Source: Roseomonas aerilata DSM 19363 (GTDB lineage Bacteria; Pseudomonadota; Alphaproteobacteria; Acetobacterales; Acetobacteraceae). Taken from it: a stretch of DNA of 64,000 nt. Shown piece by piece: positions 38,798 through 47,301 of this stretch (position 1 is the stretch's first letter; each line of letters opens with the position of its first letter). Both the position numbers and the translations under genes were made by a program. Location: the NCBI RefSeq assembly GCF_000711725.1, contig NZ_JONP01000020.1:26982-90981 (forward strand), in the 5' to 3' direction. The notes beneath the pieces were generated by a model. That model saw only the letters and a program-made list of their open reading frames with translations, searched no databases and was not told where the DNA came from.

Positions 38798-39589
38798 ATG
38801 GGCCATCTCGATGACGCGCGTCCCGGGGGCTGGGAGGAACGCCGCCGCCGGGTCACCTTTCTCGTCCTCGTGGCCCTCCTCGCGGCCGGGCCGGGCGCGG
38901 TGATGGCCCAGGCCTGCCCCAGCCTGCCGGCGCGCGACCCGATGCCGCGCGAAGTCCGTCCGGAGAGGCTGGAGCATCCCTACTGGCGCACCCGCAGTGC
39001 GGCGCTGAGCCGAATGGCCGCTGGCGACCTCTCCCGCACGAAGCTCGTCTTCCTTGGCGATTCGATCACCGAGAACTGGGAGCGCCGGGACTGGGAGGCA
39101 AATTACTTCCGATACGGCGCGCTCAACCTCGGCGTATCAGGTGACTTCGTCCAGGGCCTCCTCTGGCGGCTGACGGCCGGGGGGCAGTGGCCGGCGACCC
39201 TTCGTCCGCGGCTCGCGGTCGTGCTGATCGGCACCAACAACGCCTCCTACAACTCGCCGCCCGAGAGCACGGCGCTCGGCATCGCCGAGGTGTTGCGAGA
39301 GATCCGCCGCCGCTCTCCGGAGACACGGATCCTCCTTCTCGGCATCCTGCCGCGCGGTGCCGAGGCGAACGACCCGGGGCGCCGCCTGAACGCGCGGGTG
39401 AACGAACTGATCGCGCGCTGCGCGGACGGGCAGTCGGTGTTCTATCTCGACGCCGGGCCAGCGCTGGTGGACGCGCAGGGGCGACTTGCGCCCTCGATCG
39501 CCCCTGACCGCCTGCACCTCTCCGCCGAGGGCTATGCAAGGCTTTCTGCGGCCATCGAGCCAAGCTTGCGGGCGATCCTCACGCCCTGA
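38798..39589 (+). CDS. Secreted SGNH/GDSL hydrolase
   Basis: A 263-aa esterase-fold protein with an N-terminal signal (TFLVLVALLAAGPGAVMAQA). SGNH blocks: GDSITENW with the nucleophile S89, the GTNN motif, and DRLH with D237/H240. It resembles PAF-acetylhydrolase-like esterases and deacetylases. Given the O-acetylation genes just downstream it may remove acetyl groups from an exopolysaccharide; this is inference. ATG at 38798 is chosen because it yields a clean signal peptide. Confidence 0.8.
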   Translation: MGHLDDARPGGWEERRRRVTFLVLVALLAAGPGAVMAQACPSLPARDPMPREVRPERLEHPYWRTRSAALSRMAAGDLSRTKLVFLGDSITENWERRDWEANYFRYGALNLGVSGDFVQGLLWRLTAGGQWPATLRPRLAVVLIGTNNASYNSPPESTALGIAEVLREIRRRSPETRILLLGILPRGAEANDPGRRLNARVNELIARCADGQSVFYLDAGPALVDAQGRLAPSIAPDRLHLSAEGYARLSAAIEPSLRAILTP

Positions 39590-39945
39590 GCGGAGCGGGC
39601 CAGCCTGGCAGCTGTTGCATTAAGGCCATGATCGCCGGCGTCTCGACAGGCTCAGTTTCCGCGTCGCGATAGTATGTTAACAATCTCGCGGACGTGAGGT
39701 GGCGGGGAACGGCGCTGGATGAGGGTTGTCGGGGGGCAACTGCGGCCGCGAGGCCGGGGCGGTGCGGCGGGTCGGACCCTCCCGGCTCTGACCCGGCCTG
39801 CGTCGCCGGCGTCCGGCAGCGGCACTCGCGCCATCCTCCCGGCAGGCCCGCGTGGCCGGTCACCGATTCCCGCATTCTCCTTCCTCGATCCTTCTCATCC
39901 GGATGGGCGGGACCACCACCGCCCAGCCTCTCGCGGAGTCCTCTG
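39590..39945. other. 356-base intergenic region before the acetylation genes
   Basis: No credible gene. It holds an AT-rich patch at 39669-39684 around GTTAAC, flanked by the inverted repeat CGCGA/TCGCG (39665-39690), a candidate operator or promoter zone for the AlgX-like gene. The rest is GC-rich without clear structure. Confidence 0.4.
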
Positions 39946-40962
39946 ATGAGCGGCACCTTGCATGGGCCCAAAACCGGGTTCGGCACGCTGACGAACCGTC
40001 GCCACTTCCTGGCCGCCGCATCTTCCGGCCTCGGTGCCGCGCTCGCAGCGCCCCACATCGCCCGGGCCCAGGGCGCGCCCTCGCTCGCCGTCGTTGGCAA
40101 GGAGGGCTGGCTCTTCCCGCTATGGGACAAGGTGGCGGATGACGATGCCCCGCAGGTCCGTCCTGTCGTGCAGGTCATTTCGCGCGCAATCGCGACCCTG
40201 AAGGCTGCGGGCATCGACGTCGCTATGATCCTTGTTCCCTCGAAGGCGCGAACTTATCGCCAGTTCCTGCCTGACAGCATGAGGGTCGCCTCCGCTGTCG
40301 ACCGTCGTTATGCCGGCGTGCAGGCTGAGTTCCGGAAGGCTGGCGCGATCACGGCGGACCTCGACAACGCCTTCCGGGCGCACGCGGCGGGCACACAGCT
40401 CTTCTTCAAGACCGATACTCACTGGACGCCCATGGGCGCCGAACTCGCGGCCGTCGAGGCAGCGAAGGCGATCGGCCCAACCCTGCCAGCGAGCACCCGG
40501 CCAGGCCTTCAGGTCTCGGCGCCAATCAGCCGGGTTGCCCCGCGCGGCGACCTCGTCCGTAACCTCCCAGAGGCGCAGCGCGCCACTTATGGAGCAGAGC
40601 CCGTCGTGTCACGCGACGTGGTCGCGTCGGGCGGGCAGAACGCCCTTCTTGCTGACGACACCTCGGACGTTACCCTCGTGGGAAACAGCTACATGGAGCC
40701 GAAGTACGGCTTCCAGCCCATCCTCTCGAACCAGCTCAGCCGGCCGGTGTCGCTGTTCTGGAAGCCGAATAACATCGGGGCTTACGCGATTCTCCTCCAG
40801 TACGTAACGAGCCCCGGGTTCCGCGAGCAACGGCCGAAGCTGCTGATCTGGACCTATCTAGAGGTTGATCTCACCGCAGGTCCGAGCAGCTCCGGCTGGG
40901 GCAACAATGCGATGGGCTCCGACCAATTCCTCAACAATTTGCGCCAAGCGGTATCTGCATGA
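39946..40962 (+). CDS. AlgX/AlgJ-like polysaccharide O-acetyltransferase (periplasmic)
   Basis: 338 aa. A Tat-type signal (TNRRHFLAAASSGLGAALAAP) ending at ARAQ precedes an AlgX/AlgJ SGNH-like domain: VVGKEGWLF, D157 and H159 in TDTHWT and S248 in VGNSY form the expected triad. It lacks the C-terminal carbohydrate-binding module of AlgX, so it is more AlgJ- or WssF-sized. It would transfer acetyl from an AlgI-type partner onto an exopolysaccharide in the periplasm. ATG at 39946 is the only start giving the signal peptide; it overlaps the next gene by ATGA. Confidence 0.82.
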   Translation: MSGTLHGPKTGFGTLTNRRHFLAAASSGLGAALAAPHIARAQGAPSLAVVGKEGWLFPLWDKVADDDAPQVRPVVQVISRAIATLKAAGIDVAMILVPSKARTYRQFLPDSMRVASAVDRRYAGVQAEFRKAGAITADLDNAFRAHAAGTQLFFKTDTHWTPMGAELAAVEAAKAIGPTLPASTRPGLQVSAPISRVAPRGDLVRNLPEAQRATYGAEPVVSRDVVASGGQNALLADDTSDVTLVGNSYMEPKYGFQPILSNQLSRPVSLFWKPNNIGAYAILLQYVTSPGFREQRPKLLIWTYLEVDLTAGPSSSGWGNNAMGSDQFLNNLRQAVSA

Positions 40963-41678
40963 CCAAGCCCAATTTCCTTCGGCGGGCCTTCGCGCCCCTC
41001 CTTGCCGCCCTGGTGGGAACGACCTCGGCCGGGGCTCAGACGCCATCTGGCCAGGCGCAGGTTTACGATCCCGAGCCGCCGCCGGACTCCGCCTATGTGC
41101 GCTTCGTGAACACGATGGGCGAGGAAGTCTCCCTCCGCCCAGCCTTCCTGCCGGCCCTGAAGCTTGGTACCCGCCCTGCGGAGCGCGTGACGGTCTACAA
41201 CGTCGCCCAGCGCGTTACTGGCAATCGTGAGATGGTAGTGGAAGCCTCCGCCGGCCGTCGCACCGGAAGGATCGTGCTGCGCCTACAGCCAAAGAGCTTC
41301 AACACGGTGCTCCTGCAGCCCCAGGGCGACGGCGGGATTACCGCGACGCCAATTGTGGATCAGGCCGACTTCAATCGCGCCCGCGCGCGTCTCAGCTTTT
41401 ACAACGCGGCGCCCGAATGTCCGGACGCCTCCGTTCTGCTCGCGCCGAGCGGCCCCGCCGTCTTCCCACCGCCCGTGGCACCCGGGACGACGGTAAGCCG
41501 CACGGTCCAGCCCGTGGCAGCCCAGCTTCGCGCGGGCTGCGCGGGCCAGGTCGCCCCCGATGTCCCGCTGGAGGGGTTGGAGGTCGGCGGCATGTACAGC
41601 ATCTGGCTTATGCGCCCCGAGGGGCGCGCGCTCGTTGCCTTTGTCGGCCGCGACACGACAGCGCGCTGGAGGAACTGA
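40959..41678 (+). CDS. algF: AlgF-like polysaccharide acetylation accessory protein
   Basis: 239 aa with an N-terminal signal peptide (FAPLLAALVGTTSAGAQ). The core (SAYVRFVNTMGEEVSLRP, FLPALKLGTRPAERVTVYNV, RLSFYNAAPECPDASVLL) resembles AlgF, a periplasmic partner in alginate O-acetylation, built of two beta-sandwich halves. The four-base overlap with the AlgX-like gene supports joint function. The family is divergent, so the name is moderately sure. Confidence 0.7.
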   Translation: MTKPNFLRRAFAPLLAALVGTTSAGAQTPSGQAQVYDPEPPPDSAYVRFVNTMGEEVSLRPAFLPALKLGTRPAERVTVYNVAQRVTGNREMVVEASAGRRTGRIVLRLQPKSFNTVLLQPQGDGGITATPIVDQADFNRARARLSFYNAAPECPDASVLLAPSGPAVFPPPVAPGTTVSRTVQPVAAQLRAGCAGQVAPDVPLEGLEVGGMYSIWLMRPEGRALVAFVGRDTTARWRN

Positions 41679-41685
41679 CGCGCGC

Positions 41686-41705
41686 AGCGTCCCCAAGGGG
41701 GCGCT
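41686..41705. terminator. Hairpin between convergent algF and the TPR gene
   Basis: AGCGTCCCC and GGGGGCGCT form a near-perfect 9-base stem (one G-T pair) around a tiny AA loop, eight bases after the algF stop. It probably ends transcription from both directions; neither side has a T-run. Confidence 0.4.
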
Positions 41706-41753
41706 GGCACCCTCTGGATGGGCAGGGAATGGCGCCGCGGCGCTCCCGGCCCG

Positions 41754-44417
41754 CTAGTTGCCCTCGCGGAGCTGCATCGCGCGCAGCCGGGCGGCCTCTT
41801 CGAGAGCCCGGCGGGCGCGCGAGTTGTCGTCGCGCGCGCGAGCGATGCGGGCCTCAAGCAGGGCCATCTGCAACTCGTCGGCACCGCGCGCGCGTCCTTC
41901 ACGCAGGATCTGCTCGGCGCGTCCGATCGAGTTGCTCGCCACGGCTGCCTCGCCGGCCACGGCCCGTGCGCGCACGTAGTCCGGGTTGGCCTCAAGAATC
42001 GGCTCCGCAATGCGCACCGCCTCAATGCCGCGGCCGGAGCCGGAATAAACACGCGCCAGGGAAAGCTGGACGTCAATGTTAGAGCTAGCCTGGCCAGTGG
42101 AGGGTGCCAGCCGATTCAGCACGCCCTGCCGATCCCCGCTGTCGTTCAGCCGGTCTGTGGATGTTGCGGATGAAATAGCGCGCACTGTCGTGGCACGGCT
42201 GCGTGCCTCGCTTGCAAGCGCCGAGTCGCGGTCGAGGTTGGCGACCGCCGCTTCAGCCTCGGCCGCACGACCAGCATCTAACAGCGCACCCGCGATCGCG
42301 ATGCGGGCTGTTGCCGGAGTGCTCGGAACAGGGCTTGCCGCCCGCGCCGCTGCCTCAATATTCGCTGGCTGGCGCAGGCGGGCGAAAGCGCGAATGACGC
42401 TGGCCTGGGTCTCGCCCGTCGCGTCGGGCTGAGAGGCAAGTGCCAGAAGCCGGCGGGCGGCGTCAGAGCGCGGGTTGCCCCGTGCAGCCGCTTCCAACTG
42501 GCGCAATTCGAGGGCACGGCGATTCTGCTCGAGCAGACGGCTGCCATCTTCGGTGCGGGCACTGGGCGGAATGGCGCCAAGGCGGGCCACCGTCTCCGCA
42601 ATCCGACCGTCCGCGTTCGACAGCAGCGCCGAGGCGAAGAGCGCGTCCGGGGCGTTGCGCGCGGCCAGTTCCCGCTCCAGCCGCCGCGCCTCGTCCGCTT
42701 GGCCCTTCCCCTTCAGGCTGCGGGCGAGGTCGAAGGCTGCCCAGGTGCTACTCGGATCGGCCGCAAGCGCATTTCGCAGCAGGACAATCTTCGCATCCGG
42801 ATTAGTCGTACGCTGCGCCTCCTGACGTAGGGCGGCGGAGCGGAAGGCGAGGGAGCCCGCTGGCGGGCGAAAACCGTTCTCTGCCAGGAGTTGGTCCGCT
42901 TCCCCGAAGCGTCCCTGGCGCTGAAGCGCCTCGTACAGGCCGCCCTGGGCGGCAGTGTTCGTCCGTTGGATGGTCAGCGCCGTGCGGAAGCGCGTCTCGG
43001 CGGTCGAGAAATCGTCGCGTCGGATGGCGAGGAAGCCGAGCACGAGCTCGCCTTGCAATCTCTCGTTGGCGTTGCCGCGGAGCGCGCGCTGCGCGGCTTC
43101 CTCTGCCTTGTTTGCTTCGTTCCGGTTGAGACTGCGCCAGGCCTGGACAGCGCTGCTGGGTGCCACCGCCCCGGCCCCGCGGTTGCCGTTGCGATCCCTC
43201 CCACGCCCGTTGCCTCTGCCGTTACCGGCTGCCGCCGCACTCGAATAGCCATCGAGGCTCCCGACCCGCTCCGTAAACTCCTCCCGCCGGAAGGGGGCGA
43301 GGGCGATGCCCTCTTCGAACAGCGTGCGGGCTTCGGGGAAGCGGAACTGCAGTTTACGGACGATCGCGAGGCCGATGACCGCCTCCGGATCAGTTGGATC
43401 GCCTTCCCGAGCGGTGTTGAAGTTCCGCTCGGCGTCGTTCACGCGGCCGGCCGCGATTGCGTCCCAGCCCGCGAGACGCTCCGTCACCCACTGCGGGACG
43501 AGCGTGCCCTTAGCCTCGTTGTACTTCGCCTCGATTTCGGGATCCGGCGGGTTGGACTGCAGGTAAATTCCAATGGCTTCGGCAGCATCGGGATCACCGG
43601 GCATCCAGAGGATGGCCTGACGCCACGCGGAACGGACTGCGGAGCTGATCGCCGGGATATCCACGAGCTGCCGTAGCCGCTCGATGCCCTGCAACCGGTA
43701 GGACTCGTTGTAGGTGAGCATCTGGGCATAGGCGAGTTGGAGCGGGCGGTTCTCGCCCGCGGCCATTACCGCCGCCTCCATGCCCCGCCTCGCCTCCTCG
43801 AAGTTCTCGGGCGATGTGCCGGCCAGTGTCTGGTAATACTCGGAGGCGAAGATCAGCGGCACCTCGCCTTGCGGAAACAGCTCCCGGTAGCGCTGCATCG
43901 CCGCCTCGCGCTGCCCGGCCAGGGAGAGGCGCCGGGCCTCGGCCAGCACCGTCTGGTCCACCAGCAGCGCACGGAGCGAGGTGGCGGCGCGCAACGCAGC
44001 GGGCGTGCCGGGCGCGATCTGGTTGAGGCGGGCGGTGTAGAGTTCGGCATTCGTGCGGTCGCCGTTCAGCGCGGCCACCTCGGTCGCGGCCGCCAGCACG
44101 CCTGGGTTGTTCGGCTCCAGCGTCAGCAGCCGGTCGAGGGCCTGCTGCGCCAGCTGCGGCCGCCCCTGTGCGCTCCAGTAGTTCGCCTGGTCGAGGAGGA
44201 TCGCGGCGCCGCGGCTGCCGAGGCGCGGGGCCGCCTCTCCTGCCAGCTGGGGAATGCCGGCATCTGCGGTCTGGGCCGAGACATGGCCGGTGGCCAAGCT
44301 TGCCAGCAGCGCCACCATCCCGGCGCCAGCAAGAAGGGGGAGCCTCGCCGAGGGGGCGGCAACTGCCACCCGGGGACCCCGCCTGCACAACACGGGGCGA
44401 GGCGGGTGCGAGGCCAT
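41754..44417 (-). CDS. BcsC-like periplasmic TPR protein lacking the outer-membrane barrel
   Basis: An 887-aa protein with an N-terminal signal (LLAGAGMVALLASLATGHVSAQ) and continuous TPR-type helical repeats to the end. The first repeat, DQANYWSAQGRPQLAQQALDRLL, and the following LEPNNPGVLAAATEVAALNGD match the start of cellulose-export BcsC. A Gly/Asn/Arg low-complexity insert (about 395-415) splits the repeats. The BcsC C-terminal beta-barrel (about 340 aa) is missing; the protein ends in TPR. AlgK-like scaffolds are an alternative comparison. ATG at 44417 has GGAGAG seven bases upstream. It follows algJ and algI on the same strand. Confidence 0.75.
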   Translation of the reverse strand: MASHPPRPVLCRRGPRVAVAAPSARLPLLAGAGMVALLASLATGHVSAQTADAGIPQLAGEAAPRLGSRGAAILLDQANYWSAQGRPQLAQQALDRLLTLEPNNPGVLAAATEVAALNGDRTNAELYTARLNQIAPGTPAALRAATSLRALLVDQTVLAEARRLSLAGQREAAMQRYRELFPQGEVPLIFASEYYQTLAGTSPENFEEARRGMEAAVMAAGENRPLQLAYAQMLTYNESYRLQGIERLRQLVDIPAISSAVRSAWRQAILWMPGDPDAAEAIGIYLQSNPPDPEIEAKYNEAKGTLVPQWVTERLAGWDAIAAGRVNDAERNFNTAREGDPTDPEAVIGLAIVRKLQFRFPEARTLFEEGIALAPFRREEFTERVGSLDGYSSAAAAGNGRGNGRGRDRNGNRGAGAVAPSSAVQAWRSLNRNEANKAEEAAQRALRGNANERLQGELVLGFLAIRRDDFSTAETRFRTALTIQRTNTAAQGGLYEALQRQGRFGEADQLLAENGFRPPAGSLAFRSAALRQEAQRTTNPDAKIVLLRNALAADPSSTWAAFDLARSLKGKGQADEARRLERELAARNAPDALFASALLSNADGRIAETVARLGAIPPSARTEDGSRLLEQNRRALELRQLEAAARGNPRSDAARRLLALASQPDATGETQASVIRAFARLRQPANIEAAARAASPVPSTPATARIAIAGALLDAGRAAEAEAAVANLDRDSALASEARSRATTVRAISSATSTDRLNDSGDRQGVLNRLAPSTGQASSNIDVQLSLARVYSGSGRGIEAVRIAEPILEANPDYVRARAVAGEAAVASNSIGRAEQILREGRARGADELQMALLEARIARARDDNSRARRALEEAARLRAMQLREGN

Positions 44418-44544
44418 GACCGAACTCTCCAGCATGCCGGTCTCAAACTGACCGGTTCCATAATAATCGGTACGCCGTCTCATGCCCAGCGATATCCGCT
44501 TCGCAGAGCGAAAAGCGCGGGCCCCGGCGGCGCTCGGCACGGGG

Positions 44545-45669
44545 CTACCACCGCGCGATGAACTCGCGCTCGGCGGCGGTCAGCGGCTGAGCCACGACCC
44601 GCTCCGGGATTTCCCAGATCACAAGCCGGGGCGGTGACTCCCGGAAGGTCTCGCCCGCGAAATAGGCGGCCGCGCTGCCCGCGAAGCCGCCGCCGGCCGT
44701 GGCCGCGTTCAGCACGGAACCCCGCAGCGCCGCCTGCAGCGCGCCGTGGAAGTTGGCATTGACCGAGTAGGAGGAGCCGATCAGCGCAACCTCTGGTGCC
44801 GGAGCCTCGTCGAGCAGCCCGCCGCCCGCGCCTTCCTCGGCCTTTTCCGTGCGCTCGAGATGCTGGCGGTCCGGCCGCGGGCGCAGCGCATCCGGCACGC
44901 GGTCAAGGCTGGTGACTCGCAGCAGGTCGCCGGGGCCGTCTGTCTCCTCTGCCGCGGCCGTGGTGCGGTAATCCTCTCCGCGGGTCAGCGGCACCTCGGC
45001 GACGGCCGCGGCGATCGCGGCTGCGGCGGCCCTCGCGCCTTCCTGGTTCCAGTGCGTGTCGGTGCGGTAGTAGGCGCCGTTCCGTGCCTCGACGACGGAG
45101 AGAGCCGGCAGCAGCGCGATCGGCCGCAGCCCTTCGCCGCCCAGTGCGGCGAGGAATGTGTCGTACCGCGCCTCGGCCTGGGCGGAGCGCGGCACCCCGC
45201 AGAGCTTCGCCTGCTCCACCCGCGCCTTGTCCGGCACCACGGCGACAGCGAGGGCGATGTTGCGGGCGGCCAGCGCGTCCCGCACACGACGAACGGCCGT
45301 GGCGCGCTCGGCTATCGCGGCCTCGCCGCCGGGCCAGGGGCGCAACTCCTCGGTCAGGAACAGCGTCTCGCCGCAGCCGACGCGGACCGCGGGGCCGCCG
45401 GAGCCGAAGAGCCTGTAGCGGAAGACGCCGCCGGCCGCGCGCAGAAGCGGATCTGCCGGCAACTCGTGCGCCATCACATGGTTCACCGCGCCCGTCAGCG
45501 TGCCGGAGAGGAAGGAGGCGACGTCGAGCGTCGGACGGAGCCGCTGCTGCCCCTGTGGGCTCGCGATGGCCTCGATCCCCTGCCAGGCGCCGAGTCCGAG
45601 CAGGACGACGGCAGCCGCGCCCTGCAGGACGGCGGCGCGATGGGCGTTCTTCCAGCGGGTCTCGCTCAT
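44545..45669 (-). CDS. algJ: AlgJ-like polysaccharide O-acetyltransferase
   Basis: 374 aa. One N-terminal membrane span (AAVLQGAAAVVLLGLGAW) anchors an SGNH-like periplasmic domain with D204/H206 in TDTHWN and S299 in IGSSYS, matching the AlgJ/AlgX catalytic positions. It acts with AlgI to acetylate an exopolysaccharide. The gene begins seven bases after the AlgI stop. Confidence 0.85.
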   Translation of the reverse strand: MSETRWKNAHRAAVLQGAAAVVLLGLGAWQGIEAIASPQGQQRLRPTLDVASFLSGTLTGAVNHVMAHELPADPLLRAAGGVFRYRLFGSGGPAVRVGCGETLFLTEELRPWPGGEAAIAERATAVRRVRDALAARNIALAVAVVPDKARVEQAKLCGVPRSAQAEARYDTFLAALGGEGLRPIALLPALSVVEARNGAYYRTDTHWNQEGARAAAAAIAAAVAEVPLTRGEDYRTTAAAEETDGPGDLLRVTSLDRVPDALRPRPDRQHLERTEKAEEGAGGGLLDEAPAPEVALIGSSYSVNANFHGALQAALRGSVLNAATAGGGFAGSAAAYFAGETFRESPPRLVIWEIPERVVAQPLTAAEREFIARW

Positions 45670-45676
45670 CTCGCCC

Positions 45677-47098
45677 TCAGAACTGGAAGTAGAGGAAGGG
45701 GACGGCGGCGCGGCTGTAGAGCAGCACGACGCCGAGAAGGAAGCCGAGAAGCGGGGCGGTCACCCAGAGCCCGCGCCAGACGGGGCCCATCGCCTCGGGC
45801 GGCCGCTGGAAGGGCAGACGGGCGCCCAGCAGCGGCAGGTAGATGATCACCACTGCGATGAGCATCGTCCACCACTGGTCCGGCGTGACCTGCCAGGCGA
45901 GCGCGTCGCTCAGCGCGGCGCCGTTCAGCCCGAGCATCCCGCCATACATGGTGCCGGCGTTGCCGATGTCGTGCGCGCGGAACACGACCCAGCCGATGAT
46001 GGCGGCGAGCATCGTGAGGGCATTGCCGAGCGCGTAGTTCATCGGCCGGTTGCCCGCCGCTTGCCAGAGCCGGTGCAGCGCGAGCAGCCCACCGTGCCAG
46101 GCGCCCCAGACGATGAAGGTCCAGTTCGCGCCGTGCCAGAGGCCGCCGATCACCATAGTCAGGAAGAGGTTGAGATAGGTGCGAAAGGCCCCGCGCCGGT
46201 TCCCGCCGAGCGAAATGTAGAGGTAGTCGCGCAGGAAGCGCGACAGCGTCATGTGCCAGCGCTGCCAGAAGGCCTGGATGGAACCCGAGAGATAGGGGTG
46301 GTTGAAGTTCTCGGGGAAGTGGAAGCCGATCATCAGCGCGAGGCCGATGGCCATGGCCGAGTAGCCCGCGAAATCGAAGTAGAGCTGCAGCGTGTAGGCG
46401 ATGGCGCCCGCCCAGGCATCGGCCAGCGTCGGCGCGGGCAGGGCGAAGGCGGCGTCGGCCACCAGCGCCACCGTGTCCGCGAGGCAGACCTTCATCGCGA
46501 AGCCGATCATGAAGCGCCGCGCGCCGGTGCCGAATTGCGCGAGCGTGTGCGGGCGGGAGACGAGCTCGTCCTTGATCTCGGCGTAGCGCACGATGGGGCC
46601 GGCGATGAGCTGGCTGAAGATCGCCTTGTAGGTGGCGTAGTCCACGAGCTTCTTCGTGACGGGCACCGTGCCGCGCCAGATATCCGTAAGGTAGGAGACG
46701 GACTGGAGCACGTAGAAGGACAAGCCGATCGGCAGGATGATCTCGGTCCAGGGAACAGGGTCGAGGCCGACGGCGGCGCGGATGTCGTTGAAGGCGCCGA
46801 CGCCGAAATTCGCGTATTTGAAATAGGCGAGTACGCCGAGATTGCCCGCGAGGCCGACCACGAGCAGACAGGTGCCCAGCCGCGTCCTTGGCCCAACCGC
46901 GTCCATCCAGCGCACGGTGTAGAAGGTGAAGACCGTGCAGAGGATGAGCAGCAGCAGGAAGTCCACCCGCCACCAGGCGTAGAAGGCCCAGGAGAGGATG
47001 AGGATGGGCCAATTCCGATATCGGAACGGTGTCAGGAAGTAGACGGCAAAGAAGAGGGGAAGAAAGAGGCAGAGAAACTCGAAGGAGGCGAAGATCAT
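45677..47098 (-). CDS. algI: MBOAT-family acetyl transporter/transferase AlgI
   Basis: 473 aa with about 10-12 membrane spans. The MBOAT core is clear: DFAGYSAMAIG, RWHMTLSRFLRDYLYI, GGNRRG and GGLWHGANWTFIVWG, with the essential membrane histidine at H322. It would move acetyl groups across the inner membrane and donate them to AlgJ-type enzymes. First gene of the algI-algJ-TPR unit. Confidence 0.92.
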   Translation of the reverse strand: MIFASFEFLCLFLPLFFAVYFLTPFRYRNWPILILSWAFYAWWRVDFLLLLILCTVFTFYTVRWMDAVGPRTRLGTCLLVVGLAGNLGVLAYFKYANFGVGAFNDIRAAVGLDPVPWTEIILPIGLSFYVLQSVSYLTDIWRGTVPVTKKLVDYATYKAIFSQLIAGPIVRYAEIKDELVSRPHTLAQFGTGARRFMIGFAMKVCLADTVALVADAAFALPAPTLADAWAGAIAYTLQLYFDFAGYSAMAIGLALMIGFHFPENFNHPYLSGSIQAFWQRWHMTLSRFLRDYLYISLGGNRRGAFRTYLNLFLTMVIGGLWHGANWTFIVWGAWHGGLLALHRLWQAAGNRPMNYALGNALTMLAAIIGWVVFRAHDIGNAGTMYGGMLGLNGAALSDALAWQVTPDQWWTMLIAVVIIYLPLLGARLPFQRPPEAMGPVWRGLWVTAPLLGFLLGVVLLYSRAAVPFLYFQF

Positions 47099-47193
47099 CG
47101 GGCGCCGCAGCCCCCGTCGCGCCCGGCCGGGCCTTGAGTCCGCAGCATCAGGATCCCCCTCGGCCGGCCCATGACGCGCAGAGGGCCCTCAAA

Positions 47194-47211
47194 CCCTCCT
47201 CCCCAGGAGGG
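47194..47211 (-). terminator. Hairpin downstream of adenine deaminase
   Basis: CCCTCCT and AGGAGGG form a perfect 7-base stem with a 4-base loop, followed on the minus strand by TTTGAGG. An outer AAACCC/GGGTTT pair could compete. It lies between the adenine deaminase stop and algI, both minus, so it would separate the two units. Confidence 0.4.
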
Positions 47212-47301
47212 CAGCCGCGGGTTTAGTTCACGATCTCGTGTTTGCGCAATGAGAAGAAGTCAGGCACGGGCGGCGCGCTCGGCCCACCCGTGCGAATGCC
47301 G

